From Eubacteriaceae bacterium UBA4266 (GTDB taxonomy: Bacteria > Bacillota > Clostridia > Eubacteriales > Eubacteriaceae), in NCBI GenBank assembly GCA_002396065.1, contig DGWE01000098.1, positions 1-7,545 on the forward strand: a stretch of DNA of 7,545 bases, given 5' to 3'. Shown here piece after piece: positions 4,122 to 7,545 of this stretch. Made by a program: the position numbers and the translations under genes. Within the stretch, counting starts at the first letter, position 1. Each line of letters opens with the position of its first letter. Below the pieces are notes generated by a model. It had not been told where the DNA came from. It saw only the letters and a list, made by a program, of their open reading frames with translations, and did no database searches.

Positions 4122-7100
4122 TTATCCCGCCTCTGCATTTGCGTTAATGCCCTCGATGGCGCATCGGATTTGTTGCCAAGTATTGAGATCATCTGAAAAG
4201 AGCTCGACGACATTGCCGCGGTCGGTAAACGGCGTGTCCTGCAAAATCGAAAAATCTTTGAGCATGCCGTTGTGTACGATGTACTCGATGATCTGATTGA
4301 CAAAGTAAATCTGCCGGCTGTCGAGATGATTCTGATCGACGTAATGGGCAAAAGCTTCTTTAGCTGCGTTCATATCCAAGCCGACAATTCCCCGGACAAA
4401 TTCTCCGAGGGGCATCTGTCCGTATTCTTTTTCGTAATCCTGCTTTGTCCCCACTTCACTCCAAAGAATTTTTTCAAGAGATTTGACATCCGTTTCGGTC
4501 AGTGGCTGGTTGGTTTTCAACTTTGCAATGGCGATGTGATTTTGATGGTTGCGAACGTAGAACTCCGCCTTCTGCTTGTAATTGGCGAGATCATCATTTT
4601 CGAGGTACGCCTCGTTCCATTCTTCCTTCAACACCTCGTCTTCAAAATTCGTGTTGTAAATCGGCTTTTTGTCTTTCGGGATGAATTTAATCAAATCGCG
4701 AAGCGCCCGTCTCATGCGCTCGAGGGCCATCACGTCCGCCTTTTCGAGATAATCGGTATTGAGGAGCTGGTGCACCAATGGCATCTGCGCCTGCACCTGG
4801 GGAATGGTCGTGACGCAGGCCAGTGCGGCCGCCTTTTTCAGCAGATCGCCTTCTCCCCGGCTGTACCTTTTTCCGTTCAAATGTGCGAGTTCCAGCTTGA
4901 ACATCAGCGCATCAAAGCGCAGGGCATCCACATCGTCCGCGTCGGGCTGAATCAAAAGCGCGAGTTCGTCCGCGGCGATCTGGGTTTCGCCCGGCGCAAA
5001 ATGGGCATAATTTTCTTGTTTTGCGTAGTGTTCCACATACTTCAGGTGCTGATGCACCCGGAAGCCGCCGCTTTGCTTCACCGCCGCCACCTGCGCGGCC
5101 AGCTCGTCGATCAGGTTTTTTCTGAAATCCGCAAGGGCCTGGTTTTGGCCCACGAGGTTTTGAAGCTTGTACACGATCTCCAGCTTCAGCCCGAACAGGG
5201 CGCCCTGCAGCGGAATCATATTGGGCACCTCGACACCGTTGGGATTTTCCCGGAAGAACTCAAAATTGCCGCAAAAATCAAAGATGTAGAACATCTGCTT
5301 GTCCTGCCCGTCTATGACGCCGGGACAGAGCCGCGTGCCGCGGCCGATCATCTGCCAAAACTTCGCTTTGCTGAGCACTTTTTTGAAAAACACCAGATTC
5401 AATATTTCCGGCACGTCGATGCCGGTGTCCAGCATATCGACGGAAATCGCGATTTGCGGCAGCTTTTTCGGATCAGAGAACGCGTCGATGGCGCTTTGCG
5501 CGTATTTCACATGGTTGTCGATCACCATCGCGTAATCATCGGGCAGATTCGGATATTCCTGACGGAAGATAGCGTAAATCTTTTCAGCGTGGGCGTGGTT
5601 TTTCGCGAAGATGATCGTCTTGCCGATTTTTTCGCCGTATTCGATCTTCTGCCCCTTCGTCATCAGCGTGTCGAGCACCCGGCGAATCGTATCTTTGTTG
5701 AAAATCCAAGAGTTCATCGCAGACGAATTGATGCGCTCCGGCAGATTGCCTTCCGGATCGGCAAAGGTGGCTTCGTACGCTTTCTTATCTTCATCGGAAA
5801 GCTCGTCGTAGACGATGCCCTTTTCGACGAATTTGAGCTGCGTTTCAACCGATCTGAAGTCGACGAGATAGCCGTCCTTGACCGCCTGGGCCAGCTCGTA
5901 CCCGTAGGTCGGCACCCCGCTTTCCAGATCGAACAGGGCGTAGGTGTTTTTGTCGATTTCGTTTTTCGGCGTCGCGGTCAGACCGACCAGCGGCGCGTCG
6001 AAATACGTGAAGATGTCACGGTATTTGTTGTAGATCGAGCGGTGGGCCTCGTCGGTGATGACGAGATCGAAATGGCCGCAGGAGAAGATCTTGCCCTGAT
6101 CGTCCTTGGTGTCGTCAATCAGGTGGATCATCGTTTGATAGGTCGAAAAAATGACATGAGCGTTGTAGTCTCTGTCTTTTTCAGCGCAAAGATTGGCACA
6201 GGACAGCTCCGGCAGGTTGTTGACGAAGCTGCGCTTAGCCTGCAGCACGAGGGCGGTCCGGTCGGCGAGAAACAGCACGTTTTTGATCCAGCCCGCCTTG
6301 AGCAGGACGTCGACCAATGCGATGACGGTTCTGGTCTTGCCGGAGCCGGTGGCCATGACGAGCAGCGCTTTGCGGCGGTTCTTCTGGTCGAAGCTGTCGC
6401 AGACCGCGCGGATCGCGGCTTCCTGATAATACCGTCCGGCGATATCCGGATTGACGGAGATGGTTTTCAAGCTGGTGCGCATCGTCAGCAGGTTGAACCA
6501 TTTTTCAAGATCGCGTTTGGCGTAGATTTCAGCGCAGCGCCGTTCGGGATACTGTCCGTCGATGATCCGGGTCTCGAAGCCGTTGGTCAGGAAAATGACG
6601 GGCCGGCGCCCGTACTGCCGCTCGAGACTGTCGGCGTAGTACTTCGCCTGATTGCGGCCGACCCCGACATCGACGCTGGTCCGCTTCGCTTCGACCACAG
6701 CCAGCGGCCGGCCCCGGTCGTCGTAGAGCACGTAATCGGCGTAGCCCTTTCCCGATGCGTTCGGCATGCCATCGACCTCGACTTCATTGCGCCAGTCTCG
6801 CCCTTCGGTCCAGCCGGCATCCATCAGCATCATGTCGATGTAGATCTTGCGCGTTTCGTATTCGGTCATGTCCAGCGGCTTGACGGTATAGGACGGCGCC
6901 TGTTCTTCTCGGCGCTTCGTCAGCTCCGCCTTGAGGGCCTTGTTTTCTTCAATCAAAGCCTTGAGATCGACCGCCGGCGCCTTGAGTTTCGGCTTAACCG
7001 CTTTCTTCAGCTTTTTCTTCAGAAGGCTTGCGTCAAATTCCCGCGCTTCGTAAGTTTCGCCGTAGCAGCAGGCAACGAAATCGATGAAATAATACAAGTT

Positions 7101-7442
7101 CTGCAGCGCGAGGGCGGCCGCTTCAAAGGTCATTTTCTTTTCGGTGTGAACGGCGAGGTTGCCCGCTTTCTGAATGTAGCGGATGCGCGGCCATAGATCG
7201 GGATCGAGGATTTCCTGAAATTCTTCGGTGTGGATCAAACTGGCGAGATTGTCCCGGTACGGCGGGATCAAATCGCCGTCGACCGAGTACATCCATTTGA
7301 CCGCCAGCTCTAACGCGCGCCGGCAATTGATAATGCAAGTGGACGGGTCCAGATGAACCAGCTTTTCCGCCATGATCGCCACGTCGACAAAGGTCTTAAA
7401 TTGTGGATCGGATTTAAAATGATCGAAGTTGGTCATGGTCAT
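4122..7442 (-). CDS. hsdR: Type I restriction endonuclease R subunit (EcoEI-type HsdR)
   Basis: The ATP-dependent translocase and nuclease subunit of a type I restriction enzyme, which works with HsdM2-HsdS to pump and cut unmethylated foreign DNA. Numbered from the ATG at 7442 (1106 residues), it has a DUF4145-like N-terminal domain (about 25-115) and a Lys-rich, charged linker (about 140-185). The nuclease core follows, with D236, E251-A-K253 and Q265 (PD-(D/E)xK plus QxxxY). The SF2 motor has ATGSGKT (364-370), DEAH (464-467), LTATP (488-492), DTGID (672-676) and QMIGRGTR (697-704). The tail is EcoEI_R_C-like. All key motifs are intact and the length is normal. The longest frame opens at TTG 7457, but AGGAG (7454-7450) lies inside that extension and 7 nt before the ATG at 7442, so the ATG is preferred. 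The gene has its own promoter. No hsdM or hsdS gene is adjacent on its 3' side. Confidence 0.95.
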   Translation of the reverse strand: MTMTNFDHFKSDPQFKTFVDVAIMAEKLVHLDPSTCIINCRRALELAVKWMYSVDGDLIPPYRDNLASLIHTEEFQEILDPDLWPRIRYIQKAGNLAVHTEKKMTFEAAALALQNLYYFIDFVACCYGETYEAREFDASLLKKKLKKAVKPKLKAPAVDLKALIEENKALKAELTKRREEQAPSYTVKPLDMTEYETRKIYIDMMLMDAGWTEGRDWRNEVEVDGMPNASGKGYADYVLYDDRGRPLAVVEAKRTSVDVGVGRNQAKYYADSLERQYGRRPVIFLTNGFETRIIDGQYPERRCAEIYAKRDLEKWFNLLTMRTSLKTISVNPDIAGRYYQEAAIRAVCDSFDQKNRRKALLVMATGSGKTRTVIALVDVLLKAGWIKNVLFLADRTALVLQAKRSFVNNLPELSCANLCAEKDRDYNAHVIFSTYQTMIHLIDDTKDDQGKIFSCGHFDLVITDEAHRSIYNKYRDIFTYFDAPLVGLTATPKNEIDKNTYALFDLESGVPTYGYELAQAVKDGYLVDFRSVETQLKFVEKGIVYDELSDEDKKAYEATFADPEGNLPERINSSAMNSWIFNKDTIRRVLDTLMTKGQKIEYGEKIGKTIIFAKNHAHAEKIYAIFRQEYPNLPDDYAMVIDNHVKYAQSAIDAFSDPKKLPQIAISVDMLDTGIDVPEILNLVFFKKVLSKAKFWQMIGRGTRLCPGVIDGQDKQMFYIFDFCGNFEFFRENPNGVEVPNMIPLQGALFGLKLEIVYKLQNLVGQNQALADFRKNLIDELAAQVAAVKQSGGFRVHQHLKYVEHYAKQENYAHFAPGETQIAADELALLIQPDADDVDALRFDALMFKLELAHLNGKRYSRGEGDLLKKAAALACVTTIPQVQAQMPLVHQLLNTDYLEKADVMALERMRRALRDLIKFIPKDKKPIYNTNFEDEVLKEEWNEAYLENDDLANYKQKAEFYVRNHQNHIAIAKLKTNQPLTETDVKSLEKILWSEVGTKQDYEKEYGQMPLGEFVRGIVGLDMNAAKEAFAHYVDQNHLDSRQIYFVNQIIEYIVHNGMLKDFSILQDTPFTDRGNVVELFSDDLNTWQQIRCAIEGINANAEAG

Positions 7443-7449
7443 TGCCTCT

Positions 7450-7454
7450 CTCCT
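7450..7454 (-). promoter_or_regulatory. Ribosome binding site of hsdR
   Basis: AGGAG on the minus strand, 7 nt before the ATG at 7442. It rules out the upstream TTG (7457) as the main start. A second ATG two codons downstream (7436) would use the nearby GAGAGG and cannot be fully excluded. Confidence 0.75.
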
Positions 7455-7466
7455 CAAAAAATTAAC

Positions 7467-7503
7467 GAATTGAAATCGATTTGTATAAAAATATTATAGC
7501 ACG
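7467..7503 (-). promoter_or_regulatory. Promoter and possible operator of hsdR (shared element, copy 2)
   Basis: A perfect extended -10, TGCTATAAT (7501-7493), predicts a start near 7486 and a leader of about 44 nt. TTATAT (7521-7516) at 17-bp spacing is a weak -35. Downstream come ACAAATCGATTT and then AATTC, nearly the same as the segment upstream of the phosphodiesterase gene (2110-2145), with one base inserted in the T-run. It shows that hsdR can be transcribed independently of any hsdM/hsdS genes outside the window. Confidence 0.65.
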
Positions 7504-7545
7504 CCTGTATGCGGAATATAAAAAATTTTGATTTGTCGACTTGAT

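Noticed and set aside
4272..7196. Plus-strand open frame of 974 codons
   Set aside because: It lies opposite hsdR, whose full set of nuclease and helicase motifs is unambiguous. The plus-strand translation is rich in Arg, His and Val with no domain and no ribosome site, which is typical of an antisense shadow.

Overview
The window looks like chromosomal DNA of a Bacillota bacterium, perhaps a clostridial or Eubacterium-like anaerobe. The reasons are strong AGGAG-type ribosome binding sites, perfect extended -10 promoters (TGnTATAAT), compact U-tailed terminators and AT-rich intergenic DNA around moderately GC-rich genes. The lineage is an inference from these features only.

Three long genes lie on the minus strand. 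From left to right they are: a membrane-bound c-di-GMP phosphodiesterase with an inactive GGDEF domain and an intact EAL domain (6-1988); a stand-alone AAA-type ATPase with a DUF4143-like C-terminus (2227-3501); and a full-length type I restriction endonuclease R subunit, hsdR, of the EcoEI type (4122-7442). No hsdM or hsdS is present in the window. Each gene appears to have its own transcription start. The phosphodiesterase and hsdR promoters share an almost identical element of about 36 bp: an extended -10 followed by a conserved initial transcribed segment containing the palindrome AAATCGATTT. This suggests a common regulator. Long plus-strand open frames opposite the phosphodiesterase and hsdR genes are antisense shadows.

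The most unusual part is the 3.5-4.1 kb interval, which might be taken for empty spacer. Next to the ATPase start lies a pentameric tandem repeat with an exact 23-bp period (3516-3630). Beyond it, on the plus strand, is a complete small transcription unit. It has a perfect FNR-type box (TTGATTCAAATCAA) centred 41.5 bp upstream of the predicted start site, a TATACT -10, a 57-nt leader with foldable sequence, an AGAAGG ribosome binding site and a 43-codon ORF. Two consecutive strong Rho-independent terminators follow. The encoded peptide is very basic, has no cysteine, and carries an internal duplication of the motif KRLxxxPxNV at a 21-residue spacing. I do not recognise the family. It looks like an undescribed small protein (or dual-function small RNA) whose expression responds to oxygen or redox state through a CRP/FNR-family activator.

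As a whole, the segment combines c-di-GMP signalling, restriction defence, an orphan ATPase of unknown role and an anaerobically controlled microprotein. Apart from the promoter element shared by the first two, nothing in the sequence proves that they act together.
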